The position numbers were made by a program, and so were the translations under genes. A DNA stretch of 64,000 nt from Rubrivivax sp. (GTDB lineage: Bacteria; Pseudomonadota; Gammaproteobacteria; Burkholderiales; Burkholderiaceae_C), in assembly GCA_027491255.1 (NCBI GenBank), contig JAIXWM010000184.1, positions 30,669 through 94,668 of the forward strand, given 5' to 3'. The notes beneath the pieces were generated by a model. It had not been told where the DNA came from, searched no databases, and saw only the letters and a list, made by a program, of their open reading frames with translations. Below, piece by piece: positions 1-8,849 of the stretch. Positions within the stretch are counted from its first letter, which is position 1. Every line of letters starts with the position of its first letter.

Positions 1-1
1 G

Positions 2-790
2 AGCTGGCACACCTTCGCGCTCGTCGCCCGCCGTGGCGTCGTCGTCACGCTCGACGGGCAGGGCGCCGACGAGGAACTCGCCGGCTACAGCCGCTACTTG
101 CGCAACTGGCTGGTGCACGCGCCCCTTGGCGCGGCACTGGCCGAGGCGCGGGCGCTGCTGGGCGCGATGCAGGGCTTCGGCGCGGCGGTGGGCATCGGTC
201 TGGGCGGCGCGCTGCTGCGCCGCGTGGCCGGGCGCGGCGCCGTGCACGCGCTGGCACGGCACCTGCGCATGGGCGCCGACCCGTCGCCCACACTGGCGCA
301 GGCCCTGGCCGATGACTTCGAGACCCACCTGCGCAACCTGCTGCTCTATGCCGACAAGACGGCCATGGCCTGGTCGGTGGAGTCGCGCATGCCCTTCATG
401 GACTACCGCATCGTGCAGTTCCTTGCTGGCGTGCCCCCGGCCTACAAGATCCACGGCGGCTGGACCAAGTGGCTCGGCCGCCATGCGACGGCCGGCCACC
501 TGCCCGACCAGGTGGTCTGGCGGCGCGACAAGATGGGCTGGGCCATCCCCGAGCCGGTGTGGTTCGAGGGGCCGCTGCGGTCCTGGCTCGCCGGCAAGCT
601 GGCGGCCAGCGCCTTTGCGACCGATGTCGCGCGCCAGGCCGGCGTCGACCCGGCCGCCGCGCCGCTGTCCCAACGCCTGCGCCTTCTCAACCTCGCCACC
701 TGGCACCGACTGTTCTTCGAGGAGGCGGGGCGCCCGGGCCGCGCACTCGGCCGCGGGATGCAGCTCGGACCGCGGGAGGCCGCGCCGTGA
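2..790 (+). CDS. Asparagine synthase-like amidotransferase, C-terminal part (5' truncated)
   Basis: The frame is open from base 2, so the N-terminal glutaminase domain and the ATP-binding loop lie outside the window. What remains is the back half of the AsnB synthetase domain: the GQGADEELAGYSRY loop near the start, then ESRMPFMDYRIVQFLAGVP and WRRDKMGW, all conserved in asparagine synthases. Family members transfer glutamine-derived ammonia to a carboxylate activated as an acyl-AMP. In polysaccharide loci such genes usually amidate a sugar carboxylate or an unknown acceptor rather than making free asparagine, and the glycosyltransferases that follow support that reading. The next gene starts inside its stop codon (GTGA), so the genes are translationally coupled. 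The family is clear; the substrate is not. Confidence 0.88.
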   Translation, partial: SWHTFALVARRGVVVTLDGQGADEELAGYSRYLRNWLVHAPLGAALAEARALLGAMQGFGAAVGIGLGGALLRRVAGRGAVHALARHLRMGADPSPTLAQALADDFETHLRNLLLYADKTAMAWSVESRMPFMDYRIVQFLAGVPPAYKIHGGWTKWLGRHATAGHLPDQVVWRRDKMGWAIPEPVWFEGPLRSWLAGKLAASAFATDVARQAGVDPAAAPLSQRLRLLNLATWHRLFFEEAGRPGRALGRGMQLGPREAAP

Positions 791-1917
791 GCCGCGTCGT
801 TCACGTCACCACCGTGCACCCGCGCGACGACATCCGCATCTTCCGCAAGGAGTGCGTTTCGCTGGCGCGCGCCGGCTACGAGGTGGTGCAGGTCGTCGGT
901 GACGGGCAGGGCGCCGCGGTGGTGGACGGTGTTCGCACCGTCGACATCGGCGCGCGCCCGGCGGGCCGGCTCGCGCGCATGCGCCGGCAGCCGGCCGCCG
1001 CGCTGGCCGCGGTGCGCCGGGAGCGGCCGGCGCTGGTGCATCTCCACGACCCGGAGCTGCTGCCGCTGGGCGTCGCACTGGCGCGCGAAGGCCTGCCGGT
1101 GGTCTACGACGCGCACGAGGACGTGCCGCGCCAGATCCTCACCAAGCAGTGGATCCCGGCCGCGCTGCGCCCGGGGGTCTCGCGCGCCTTCGAGGTCTAC
1201 GAGAACCGGCAGGTGCGCCAGCTCGCGGCGGTGAGCGCGGCCACGCCGCACATCGCCGAGCGCTTCGCGCAGGTGGCCAGGCTGGCCGTGAATGTCGGCA
1301 ACTACCCCTTCGAGGACGAGCTCGCGCCAGCCGCCGGTGCCCGGCCGCGCGAACGCATGGTCTGCTACGTCGGCGGCCTGATGCGCACGCGCGGCCTGCT
1401 GCAGATGGTGCGCGCCGTGGCGCTGGTGCCCGGGCTGCGCCTCGTGCTGTGCGGTCGCTTCGAGGACGCCGCCCTCGAAGCCGCGGTGCGTGCCGAGCCG
1501 GGCTGGGGGCGGGTGCAGTGGCTGGGGCAGGTGGGGCGCGAGCAGGTGCGCGAGGTGATGGCGTGCGCCAGCGCCGGGCTGGTGACGCTGCTGCCCATGC
1601 CCAGCTACCTCGACGCGCTGCCGATCAAGATGTTCGAGTACATGTCGGCCGGGCTGCCGGTGGTGGCCTCGGACTTCCCGCTGTGGCGCGGCATCGTCCA
1701 GCGCCACCGCTGTGGCGTGGTCGTCGATCCGGCCGACCCGGCCGCCATCGCGGCGGCCATCGGGTCGATCCTGGACGACCCGGCGCGTGCCCAGGCCATG
1801 GGCGAGGCGGGCCGTGCGGCGGTCCTCACCGCCTACCGCTGGCCCGTGGCCGAGCGCGAGCTGCTCGCGCTCTACGATCGCCTCATCGGGCCGCCGTCGA
1901 CGGCCGCCGCGCGATGA
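787..1917 (+). CDS. Glycosyltransferase, GT4-type (GT-B fold)
   Basis: A 376-residue glycosyltransferase. The ORF track opens further upstream, but the natural start is the GTG at 787, which overlaps the stop of the amidotransferase and gives the N-terminus VSRVVHVTTVHPRDDIRIF, the usual first beta strand of a GT-B fold. The C-terminal half has the nucleotide-sugar site features DALPIKMFEYMSAGLPVVAS followed by GVVVDPADP, typical of GT4 enzymes. There is no signal peptide or membrane segment, so it should act on the inner face of the cytoplasmic membrane, adding a sugar to a lipid-linked glycan. The next gene starts at 1914 with an ATGA overlap. Donor and acceptor sugars cannot be read from the sequence. 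Confidence 0.88.
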   Translation: MSRVVHVTTVHPRDDIRIFRKECVSLARAGYEVVQVVGDGQGAAVVDGVRTVDIGARPAGRLARMRRQPAAALAAVRRERPALVHLHDPELLPLGVALAREGLPVVYDAHEDVPRQILTKQWIPAALRPGVSRAFEVYENRQVRQLAAVSAATPHIAERFAQVARLAVNVGNYPFEDELAPAAGARPRERMVCYVGGLMRTRGLLQMVRAVALVPGLRLVLCGRFEDAALEAAVRAEPGWGRVQWLGQVGREQVREVMACASAGLVTLLPMPSYLDALPIKMFEYMSAGLPVVASDFPLWRGIVQRHRCGVVVDPADPAAIAAAIGSILDDPARAQAMGEAGRAAVLTAYRWPVAERELLALYDRLIGPPSTAAAR

Positions 1918-3209
1918 ACATCCTCTACCTCAACCACTACGCCGGCACACCCGGGCTGGGCATGGAGTACCGGCCCTACCACCTGGCACGCGAATGGGTG
2001 CGCCTCGGACACCGTGTGCAGGTGCTGGCGGCCGACTTCTCGCACGTGCGCACCCGCCAGCCCGCCGCCGGTGACGAGACGATCGCAGGCATCGCCTGGC
2101 GCTGGTACCGCACCCCGGCCTACCAGGGCAACGGCCTGGGCCGCGCGCGCAACATCGCAGCCTTCCTCGGTGCGGTGTGGCGCGACACGCCACGGCTCGT
2201 GCGCGATTTCCGGCCCGACGCGGTGATCGCCTCCAGCACCTACCCGATGGACTTCTGGATCGCGCGCCGCATCGCGCGCCGTTGCGGTGCGCGTCTGGTG
2301 CACGAGGTGCATGACCTGTGGCCGCTGTCGCCCATCGAGCTGTCGGGCATGTCGCCGCGGCACCCGTTCGCGCTGCTGTGCCAGGCGGCCGAGGACGCCG
2401 CCTGCCGCGACGCCCACCTCGTCGTCTCGGTGCTGCCCCGGGTGCACGAGCACCTGCGCGCGCGCGGGCTCGACCTGCGCCGCCTGCTGATCGTGCCCAA
2501 CGGCATCGACCCGCAGGAGTGGGCCGGCCCGTCCGAGCCGCTGCGCGCCGACGTGGCGGCCGTGCTGGCCGACAGCCGCGCCGCCGGCCGCACGGTGGTC
2601 GGCTACGCGGGTTCCATGGGTCTGCCCAACGCGCTGGACACGCTGCTCGATGCCGCCGCGCTGCTGCGCGGCGAGGCGGTGCAGATCGTGCTCGTCGGTG
2701 ACGGGCACGAGCGCCAGCGGCTGGCCGGCCGGATCGCGGCGCAGCAGCTTGTGGGGGTGAGCCTGCTGCCTGCCATCCCGAAAGCGCAGGTGCCGGCCTT
2801 CCTCGGCGCGGTCGACATCGCCTACCTCGGCTGGCGGCGTCAGCCGCTGTACCGCTTCGGCATCGCGCCGAACAAGCTGATGGACTACATGATGGCGGGC
2901 TGTGCCGTGCTGCACGCGGTGGAGGCCGGCAACGACCCGGTGGCCGAGGCGGGCTGCGGCCTGACCGTCGCGCCGGAAGATCCCGGTGCCGTCGCGCGCG
3001 GGGTGCTCGAACTGGCCGCGCTGCCGCTGGCGCAGCGCCGGGCGCTGGGCGCGCGCGGCCGTGCGCATGTGCTCGCGCACCACACCTACCCGGTGCTGGC
3101 ACGGCGCTTCGCGCAGGCCCTGGCTGGAGAAGACGCGCAGCCGCCTCCCGTGTTCCTGTCCCCCTCGGGGAGAGAGCCGGGCGCAGCCCGGCCCGGGAAG
3201 CGCCCGTGA
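1914..3209 (+). CDS. Glycosyltransferase, GT4-type (WbuB-like)
   Basis: A 431-residue glycosyltransferase starting at the ATG that overlaps the preceding stop. The N-terminus MNILYLNHYAGTPGLGMEYR with an early GMEYRPYHLAREW segment resembles the WbuB/WcaI group of GT4 enzymes, which often add N-acetylated amino sugars to O-antigen or capsule units. An acceptor-domain DLWPLSPIE segment and a C-terminal NKLMDYMMAGCAVLHAVEAGNDPV donor-site segment are visible. It is the third gene of a + strand run in which every junction is a 4-base start/stop overlap. The last roughly 25 residues are proline- and arginine-rich and may be a tail read through an otherwise short junction. The sugar specificity is unknown. 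Confidence 0.87.
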   Translation: MNILYLNHYAGTPGLGMEYRPYHLAREWVRLGHRVQVLAADFSHVRTRQPAAGDETIAGIAWRWYRTPAYQGNGLGRARNIAAFLGAVWRDTPRLVRDFRPDAVIASSTYPMDFWIARRIARRCGARLVHEVHDLWPLSPIELSGMSPRHPFALLCQAAEDAACRDAHLVVSVLPRVHEHLRARGLDLRRLLIVPNGIDPQEWAGPSEPLRADVAAVLADSRAAGRTVVGYAGSMGLPNALDTLLDAAALLRGEAVQIVLVGDGHERQRLAGRIAAQQLVGVSLLPAIPKAQVPAFLGAVDIAYLGWRRQPLYRFGIAPNKLMDYMMAGCAVLHAVEAGNDPVAEAGCGLTVAPEDPGAVARGVLELAALPLAQRRALGARGRAHVLAHHTYPVLARRFAQALAGEDAQPPPVFLSPSGREPGAARPGKRP

Positions 3210-3967
3210 AACCCCGGTCCGAGACCGAGGCGGTGGCCGAGCGCTATGCGCGTCGGGCGGCGACGGGCCTGTACGACCCGGCCCGCCCCGAAGTGCGCCA
3301 CATGCTCGATGAGCGCGAGCGTGCGCTGCGCCGCCGCTTCGCGCGTCTGGGATGGCACGACCTGGACGAGCGGCGTGTGCTGGAGGTCGGCTGCGGCGCC
3401 GGTGGCAACCTGCAGCGGCTGCTGCAGATGGGATTCCGCGCCGAGCACCTGGCCGGCGTCGAGCTGCTGCCAGGGCGCTTCGAGCTTGCGCGCGCGGCGC
3501 TGCCGGCGCCCGTCCGCCTCATCCAGGGCGATGCCTGCGAGCTGGACTGGCCCGCGCACAGCGTGGACGCGGTGCTGGTGGCCACGGTCTTCTCCTCGCT
3601 CCTGGACGAGGCCTTCCAGCGGCGCCTGGCCACGGCCTTGTGGCGCTGGGTCCGGCCTGGCGGCGGCGTGCTCTGGTACGACTTCACCGTCGACAACCCG
3701 CGCAACCCCGACGTTCGCGGCGTGCCGCTGCGGCGCATCGCCGCGCTCTTCCCCGAGGGGCGGCTGGCGCACGAGCGGGTGACCTTGGCCCCGCCGCTGG
3801 CGCGTCTGGCCTGCCGCATCCATCCCGGCGCCTATGGCGTGCTGAACGCGCTGCCCTGGCTGCGCACCCACGTCCTGGCCTGGGTGGAAAAGCCCGACAA
3901 TCGAGGCTTGGCCTCCACTCCCGCTGGGCGGCCCACCGCGTCCGACGCCGGGCGCTCCTCGCCGTGA
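3206..3967 (+). CDS. Class I SAM-dependent methyltransferase
   Basis: A 253-residue methyltransferase with the SAM-binding motif [20 protein letters not shown] at about residues 56-74, followed by an acidic strand end ([14 protein letters not shown]) and a motif IV-like [18 protein letters not shown]. The GTG start overlaps the stop of the upstream glycosyltransferase, and the next gene overlaps its own stop in the same way. The context suggests methylation of a sugar or a lipid-linked glycan intermediate, but small-molecule methyltransferases of this fold cannot be assigned a substrate by sequence alone. No transmembrane segment is evident, so a cytoplasmic enzyme is expected. Confidence 0.85.
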   Translation: MKPRSETEAVAERYARRAATGLYDPARPEVRHMLDERERALRRRFARLGWHDLDERRVLEVGCGAGGNLQRLLQMGFRAEHLAGVELLPGRFELARAALPAPVRLIQGDACELDWPAHSVDAVLVATVFSSLLDEAFQRRLATALWRWVRPGGGVLWYDFTVDNPRNPDVRGVPLRRIAALFPEGRLAHERVTLAPPLARLACRIHPGAYGVLNALPWLRTHVLAWVEKPDNRGLASTPAGRPTASDAGRSSP

Positions 3968-5133
3968 ACCGCCCCGCCGTCCCTGCCGACTTCCTGCCCT
4001 TTGCCTTGCCCGAGATCGGCGAGGAGGAGATCGCCGAGGTCGTGGACACGCTGCGATCGGGCTGGATCACGACCGGGCCGAAAGCGCGCCGCTTCGAGTC
4101 CGACTTCGCCGCCTTCCTGGGCGAGCCGGGGCTGCACTGCGTGGCGGTGAATTCGGCCACCGCCGGCTTGCACCTCGCGCTCGAGGCCTTGGGCATCGGT
4201 CCCGGCGACGAGGTGTTGACGACGACCCACACCTTCACCGCCACGGCCGAGGTCGCGCGCTACCTGGGCGCGGACGTGAAGCTGGTCGATTGCGACGCGG
4301 CGACACTGAACATCGACCCGGCGGCGGTGGAGGCGGCCGTCGGCCCGCGCACGAAGGCGCTGGTGCCGGTGCACTACGCGGGGCTGGCGGCCGACATGCC
4401 GCGGCTGCTGCAGATCGCGCGTCGGCACCGGCTGAAGGTGGTCGAGGACGCGGCGCACGCGCTGCCGGCCACCAGCGGCGGCCGTCTCGTGGGCACGCTG
4501 GGCAGCGATGCCACGGTCTTCAGCTTCTACGCCAACAAGACCATCACCACCGGCGAGGGCGGGATGCTGGTCACGCGCGATGCGCAGATCGCGGCGCGCG
4601 CGCGCGTGATGCGCCTGCACGGCATCAGCCGTGACGCCTTCGACCGCTTCAGCGCCCAGGTGCCGAGCTGGTACTACGAGATCGTCGCACCGGGCTTCAA
4701 GTACAACCTGACCGACATCGCCGCAGCCCTGGGGCTGCACCAGCTGCGCCGCACACGCGAATTCCAGCGCCGGCGCCAAGGACTCGCGCAGGCCTACGAC
4801 GCCGCGCTGTCGGGATTGCCGCTGCAGTTGCCGGCGCAAGCGCCCCAGGGCGAGCAGCACGCCTGGCATCTGTACGTCGTGCGCCTGGCCGACGATGCGC
4901 GCGTGGCGCGTGACCGGGTGATCGAGCGGCTCTACGCCGCGGGCATCGGCTGCAGCGTGCACTACATTCCCCTGCACCTGCAGCCCTACTGGCGCGAGCG
5001 CTACGGCCTGCAGGCCCGGCACTTCCCTCGCAGTCAGCGTGCCTTCGAGCGCATGATCAGCCTGCCGCTGTACACGCGCATGCGCGAGACCGACGTCGAG
5101 CGCGTGGCGCAGGCCCTGCGGGCCGTGCTCTAG
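3964..5133 (+). CDS. DegT/DnrJ/EryC1/StrS family PLP-dependent sugar aminotransferase
   Basis: A 389-residue aminotransferase of the kind that makes amino sugars by transferring the amino group of glutamate to a keto-sugar nucleotide. The GTG at 3964 overlaps the methyltransferase stop. Recognisable segments are [14 protein letters not shown] near the N-terminus, [24 protein letters not shown], and [19 protein letters not shown], in which Lys192 is the expected PLP Schiff-base lysine. The C-terminus carries the substrate segment [14 protein letters not shown]. Its length is normal for the family. The product is probably a 3- or 4-amino sugar nucleotide used by the two glycosyltransferases upstream; no matching dehydratase lies next to it. 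Confidence 0.93.
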   Translation: MNRPAVPADFLPFALPEIGEEEIAEVVDTLRSGWITTGPKARRFESDFAAFLGEPGLHCVAVNSATAGLHLALEALGIGPGDEVLTTTHTFTATAEVARYLGADVKLVDCDAATLNIDPAAVEAAVGPRTKALVPVHYAGLAADMPRLLQIARRHRLKVVEDAAHALPATSGGRLVGTLGSDATVFSFYANKTITTGEGGMLVTRDAQIAARARVMRLHGISRDAFDRFSAQVPSWYYEIVAPGFKYNLTDIAAALGLHQLRRTREFQRRRQGLAQAYDAALSGLPLQLPAQAPQGEQHAWHLYVVRLADDARVARDRVIERLYAAGIGCSVHYIPLHLQPYWRERYGLQARHFPRSQRAFERMISLPLYTRMRETDVERVAQALRAVL

Positions 5134-5265
5134 CGGCGCCGGGCGCGCGCTGCGGCGCGTTGCTGCTCCAGTGCTGCGCAAGCGCAAGCGCTGTCCCGCC
5201 GTCCGCCCCGAACATGAAGCCGTCCATCGACAAGCCGCGTCGTCGCGACGCACGGAGCCGACTTC

Positions 5266-5706
5266 ATGAACCGCAAGCCTTCCCTTTCCCTGGCCGCCGC
5301 GCTTGTGCTGGCTGCCACGGCCACCCTCGCGCAGTCCCAGTCCCCTGCGCCCAGCGCTGGCGCCATGACGCGCCAGGAGGTCAAGATCGAGCGCGACGAA
5401 TTCATGCGCTCGCACCAGTGGGACAACGCCTACGGCAACTGGGTCCTCAAGCCCGGCTTCGAGGCTCCGGCCGGGATGAAGACACGCGCGGAGATCAAGG
5501 CTGCGCGTGACGAATTCCTGCGCACGCACCGCTGGGATCCCTCGGGTGACGTCTGGCAGCCGATTCCCGAGGGGCCGCGCGAACTCAGCAAGCTCACGCG
5601 CGAGCAGATGCGCATCGAGACCCGGGAGTTCTTGCGCACGCACGACTGGGACGTGGCCGAGGAACGCTGGGTCGACAAGCGGCCGGCCAAGGCGCGCAAG
5701 CGGTGA
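5266..5706 (+). CDS. Small secreted protein with three EFLRTH-WD repeats, function unknown
   Basis: A 146-residue protein with a clear signal peptide (MNRKPSLSLAAALVLAATATLAQ), so it should be periplasmic or secreted. The mature part is three imperfect copies of a roughly 26-residue unit, near residues 35-61, 73-98 and 111-136, spaced 38 residues apart, with consensus TRxExKxERDEFLRTHxWDxxxxxW. Each unit is charged and looks helical, ending in a WD...W pair. I do not recognise the family. It lies between the aminotransferase and the sugar transferase of the polysaccharide locus, with 132 bases before and 348 bases after, so it may have its own promoter. The tail is strongly basic (KRPAKARKR). 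The reading frame is supported by the repeat conservation and signal peptide. Confidence 0.8.
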   Translation: MNRKPSLSLAAALVLAATATLAQSQSPAPSAGAMTRQEVKIERDEFMRSHQWDNAYGNWVLKPGFEAPAGMKTRAEIKAARDEFLRTHRWDPSGDVWQPIPEGPRELSKLTREQMRIETREFLRTHDWDVAEERWVDKRPAKARKR

Positions 5707-6054
5707 CATTGCAGGTTCTGGGGCCCCCGCCAACTGGGCTGCCCTGTGGTTCTGACGGGCACGCAGTCCCATGGAGGCAAGATCGGCTGCGTGCACCGCA
5801 CCGTGTCCAAATGGGCGAGTCGGACCAGGGCGCGACGGTGGTGGGGGGACTATGTTGGAGATGGCCACGCTGCGCTTGGAGCCCCTGTCCACGATGATCG
5901 GGAGATGCAATGTCTGCACTGCGTCCCGCCGGCACAAGCCGAGGCAAACTACGGTCGTCACCCCACCGCGCAGCTTGAAGCGGCGGGTGAACTGACCCCT
6001 TGTCTCAACGAGCCGCTGCGGACACCGCAGCGGCTCACTTGCCGATGACTCACC
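5707..6054. other. Intergenic gap upstream of the sugar transferase
   Basis: About 350 bases without a convincing gene. The ORFs listed here have no recognisable protein features. The only clear structure is a perfect 12-base-pair hairpin near its right end, listed separately. No good promoter hexamers were found by eye. Confidence 0.5.
6010..6036. terminator. Perfect 12-bp hairpin, possible terminator or leader structure
   Basis: GAGCCGCTGCGG and its exact complement are separated by a three-base loop (ACA). There is no T run on either side, so it is not a textbook intrinsic terminator. It lies 18 bases before the sugar transferase start, so it could end transcription from upstream or form a 5' leader hairpin. 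Confidence 0.45.
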
Positions 6055-6657
6055 GTGTGCAAGCGTGGATTCGATCTGCTCCTGGCCGCGGCCGGCCTGC
6101 TGCTGCTGAGCCCGCTGTTCCTGGTGGTGGCGCTCTGTATACGGCTCGACTCTCCAGGTCCGGTGTTCTTCCGCCAGGAGCGGGTGGGCCGGGGCGGCAG
6201 GCTGTTCCGCATCCACAAGTTCAGGACCATGGTGGCCGATGCGCCGGCACGAGGGCCCGGCCTGACGATCGGTGCCGATCCGCGCGTCACCCGCGTCGGC
6301 CGGTGGCTGCGGCGGACCAAGATCGATGAACTGGCCCAACTGCTGGACGTGCTGGCCGGACAGATGAGCTTGGTCGGGCCGCGCCCGGAACTGCCGCGCT
6401 ACGTGGCGTTGTACCCGCCGCTCTTGCGTGAACAGCTGCTGGGCGTGCGCCCCGGCATCACGGACCCCGCGTCGCTGAAGTACGCCGACGAGGCGAGCTT
6501 GCTCGCCGCCGCTGCCGATCCCGAACGTGAGTACACGCAGGTGCTGCTGCCCGCCAAGCTGCAGGCGTCGGCCGACTATCTGCGCAGCGCGACGCTGGCC
6601 AGCGATATGGCTGTGCTGGCCCGCACCGCCGCGCTGCTTTTCGGCCGGCGCCGTTGA
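6055..6657 (+). CDS. Sugar phosphate transferase, PglC/WcaJ-type (initiates lipid-linked glycan)
   Basis: A 200-residue monotopic phosphoglycosyl transferase, the size of PglC and of the catalytic half of WcaJ. It moves a phosphosugar from a nucleotide sugar to undecaprenyl phosphate, the first step of glycan assembly on the inner membrane. Seen directly are an N-terminal hydrophobic hairpin (LLLAAAGLLLLSPLFLVVAL), the FFRQERVGRGGRLFRIHKFRTM segment, and TKIDELAQLLDVLAGQMSLVGPRPE, whose Asp-Glu pair is the family's catalytic dyad. The start is the GTG at 6055, because an in-frame TGA lies three codons upstream. The gene is convergent with the methyltransferase that follows. It belongs functionally with the glycosyltransferases upstream. 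Confidence 0.92.
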   Translation: MCKRGFDLLLAAAGLLLLSPLFLVVALCIRLDSPGPVFFRQERVGRGGRLFRIHKFRTMVADAPARGPGLTIGADPRVTRVGRWLRRTKIDELAQLLDVLAGQMSLVGPRPELPRYVALYPPLLREQLLGVRPGITDPASLKYADEASLLAAAADPEREYTQVLLPAKLQASADYLRSATLASDMAVLARTAALLFGRRR

Positions 6658-6682
6658 ACACGCCGGCGGGCCCGCCGAGTCC

Positions 6683-7450
6683 TCAATGGAAAGGCGCGGT
6701 GGGGTAGGGCCGAAGATCCGCCGGCTCGATCTTCAGCCAGGCGGTGCTGTTCTGCACCCGGGCCTTGCGCTCGACCATGTGCATCAGCGTGTAGCGGCTG
6801 CGGCGCACCTGCTGCCACAGCGCTTCGTGCTGGTCGGGGGCCGTCGTTCGCAGCAGCATGCCCGGCACCTTGCCCGCGTTCAGCTGTGCGGTCAGCAATT
6901 CCAGCAGCGCATACGACGGGAACGAGGTCGATGCCGAGTCGATGAAGATCGAGCTGCTGTCGGCCATGCGTGGCATGAAGTGGCCCAGGATCTCCAGGAT
7001 GTCGTTCGGGCCGTGCCGGAAGTCCGAGAACAGCCAGTCCAGCTTCTGTCCGAGCACGGGGTAGGGCGGCATCGTGCGGCCGATGAACTCGAGATGGTCC
7101 TGCAGGCCGAAGCCCGCGACGATGTCGGCCATGTAGCCGGCGAAGTCCATGCCCCGCTGCGCCTGGGTGAACAGATCGGGCGAGTGGCCCAGGATTGCAG
7201 GCCAGTCCTGGCCGCTGTCGATGGTCCAGATTCTTCCGACGCCGACTTCCTTCATCGCCTGCGCGACCCACAGCGCCGTCGCGCCCAGGCCCGTGCCGAG
7301 TTCGACCACGGCCAGCGGCGTCTGCATCTTCACCAGCGCGTACAGGAACATCGACCAATCCTCGGTGCCGTAGACCGGACCGATGCGGTCGGTATGGGCC
7401 TTCAGGCGGGCGAAGGACTGGGCTTGCGCGAGGGCGGTGTCGTCGTTCAT
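6683..7450 (-). CDS. Class I SAM-dependent methyltransferase
   Basis: A 255-residue protein with a SAM-binding motif I, LAVVELGTGLGATALWVAQAM, at about residues 47-67, an acidic second-strand end (WTIDSGQD) and a later DWLFSDFRHGPND segment in the position of the catalytic loop. It fits the Methyltransf_24-like group found in glycan and natural product clusters. It is the last gene of the - strand run YjbH-like, NusG-like, WecA-like, TPR/oxygenase, methyltransferase, 19 bases after the oxygenase stop. The neighbourhood suggests modification of the polysaccharide or of a protein tied to its export. The substrate is unknown. Confidence 0.78.
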   Translation of the reverse strand: MNDDTALAQAQSFARLKAHTDRIGPVYGTEDWSMFLYALVKMQTPLAVVELGTGLGATALWVAQAMKEVGVGRIWTIDSGQDWPAILGHSPDLFTQAQRGMDFAGYMADIVAGFGLQDHLEFIGRTMPPYPVLGQKLDWLFSDFRHGPNDILEILGHFMPRMADSSSIFIDSASTSFPSYALLELLTAQLNAGKVPGMLLRTTAPDQHEALWQQVRRSRYTLMHMVERKARVQNSTAWLKIEPADLRPYPTAPFH

Positions 7451-7469
7451 CGGTGCACTCGGCGGGGGT

Positions 7470-8819
7470 TCAACGGGTCGCGCCCGGGCGCGCAGACAGA
7501 TCGAAGGCCAGGCTCAGGCGCGGTTGCGCACTGGAAAACGGCACGGTGTGGTGCCATTGCCAGGCCGGGAAGATGACGAGCATGCCCGGCTGGGGGGCGA
7601 TGCCGAAAGGCTCCGGCGGTGCATCGAGCGGGAACAGCGGGTCGGGCTCACCAAAGCACAGCCGGCCGGCGTCGCCTTCGCCGCGCGCCACGATCTCGGG
7701 CACGGCCGGGTAGTAGACCGCGCTGAGCAGACCGCCTGGGTGGATGTGCGGCGTCTCATAGCCTCCGTCGTGCATCAGCACGGCCCAGCCGCGCAGTTCG
7801 AGCGTGGCATCGACGAGCCGGCCCAGCGGATGCGGGCGGCTCCGCATCCCGTCCAGGTAATCGCGCAGCCGGTCCAGGATCCACCACGCCAGGGGCGGGA
7901 TCGGGCCGGACGCGTTCTCGAGCAGGTTCTCGATGCGCCGGCCGTTGTGCGTGGCCTGGCCGCGGTGCGAGCCGAGTTCGGGGTGGGCCTGGACATGCTG
8001 CAGGATGGCCGCGTTGAAGGACGGCACGTCGGCCCATCCTGCAGGGGCCTGTTCGAGCCGGTGCACGCGCAGCCAGCGCCGGCTGTCGTCGACTTCCGCG
8101 GCCTCCTCGGTGCGGCCGAGCTGGCGCAGCGCGATGCAGCGCAGCGCGATGTCGTAGCCGTCGTAGGCCCGCTGCCGGCGATGGGCCTCGACGAGCGCCA
8201 GCGCCTGCGCCGCCTCACCGCGCTTGAGGTGCAGTCCCACCAGAGCCTGGTATGCCGCATCCTGCCGCGGGTCCAGGCGCAGGCACTCGCGAAGGTGGGT
8301 CTCGGCCTCGGTGAGCCGGCCCTGGACCAGCCGCGTGTGCCCGAGGTGGTACTGCGCTGCCGACAGCTGCGGCCAGCGGCGCGTGATCATCGCGTAGCCT
8401 TCGGCGGCGGCGTCCAGGTGCCCCAGGTCCTGCGCCAGGAGCCAGCGGTTGAGCTGCACCAGCGGGTCGTCGGGCAGGCGCGACGCGGCTTCGATGGCCA
8501 GGGCGAGCGCCTGGTCCATGCGCCCCAGCACCCGCAGCAGTCCGGCCAGATTCGTGGCGGCCAAGGGGTCGTGCGGCGCCAGGTGGCGGGCCTGCCCCAT
8601 GGCTTGCAGCGCCAGGGGATAGCGCTTCTGCTCCATGGCGACCGCGCCCAGACCGAGCCAGGCCTGCGCGTTTCCGGGGTCGGCCCGCGCCGCCGCCGCG
8701 AATGCGCGTGCGGCGGCGTCCCACTGCCGGCGGCCGGCAGCCTCGGCGCCCGCCTCCATCAACGCCGCTGGCTGTTCGGCCACCGCCAGAGCGGAATCGG
8801 GCGGAGCAGCATTGGCCAT
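7470..8819 (-). CDS. TPR-repeat protein with C-terminal 2-oxoglutarate/Fe(II) oxygenase domain
   Basis: A 449-residue two-part protein. About residues 20-240 are alanine-rich helical pairs of TPR type (for example NAQAWLGLGAVAMEQKRYPL and AAYQALVGLHLKRGEAAQAL). The last 200 residues look like a putative 2OG-Fe(II) oxygenase (PF13759-like): YETPHIHPGGLLSAVYYPAVP holds the iron ligands, and GMLVIFPAWQWHHTVPF supplies the distal His, followed by an arginine (QPRLSLAFDL) that could bind 2-oxoglutarate. Such fusions often hydroxylate a protein or sugar held by the repeat domain. It sits between the WecA-like and methyltransferase genes on the same strand, 30 bases downstream of the former. The target is not known. 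Confidence 0.82.
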   Translation of the reverse strand: MANAAPPDSALAVAEQPAALMEAGAEAAGRRQWDAAARAFAAAARADPGNAQAWLGLGAVAMEQKRYPLALQAMGQARHLAPHDPLAATNLAGLLRVLGRMDQALALAIEAASRLPDDPLVQLNRWLLAQDLGHLDAAAEGYAMITRRWPQLSAAQYHLGHTRLVQGRLTEAETHLRECLRLDPRQDAAYQALVGLHLKRGEAAQALALVEAHRRQRAYDGYDIALRCIALRQLGRTEEAAEVDDSRRWLRVHRLEQAPAGWADVPSFNAAILQHVQAHPELGSHRGQATHNGRRIENLLENASGPIPPLAWWILDRLRDYLDGMRSRPHPLGRLVDATLELRGWAVLMHDGGYETPHIHPGGLLSAVYYPAVPEIVARGEGDAGRLCFGEPDPLFPLDAPPEPFGIAPQPGMLVIFPAWQWHHTVPFSSAQPRLSLAFDLSARPGATR

Positions 8820-8849
8820 CGGGCGTGGACGGTAGGCCTCAGCCCATGG

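Noticed and set aside
3832-6339. An 835-residue antisense ORF
   Set aside because: It is opposite the aminotransferase and the repeat protein and looks like typical antisense composition.
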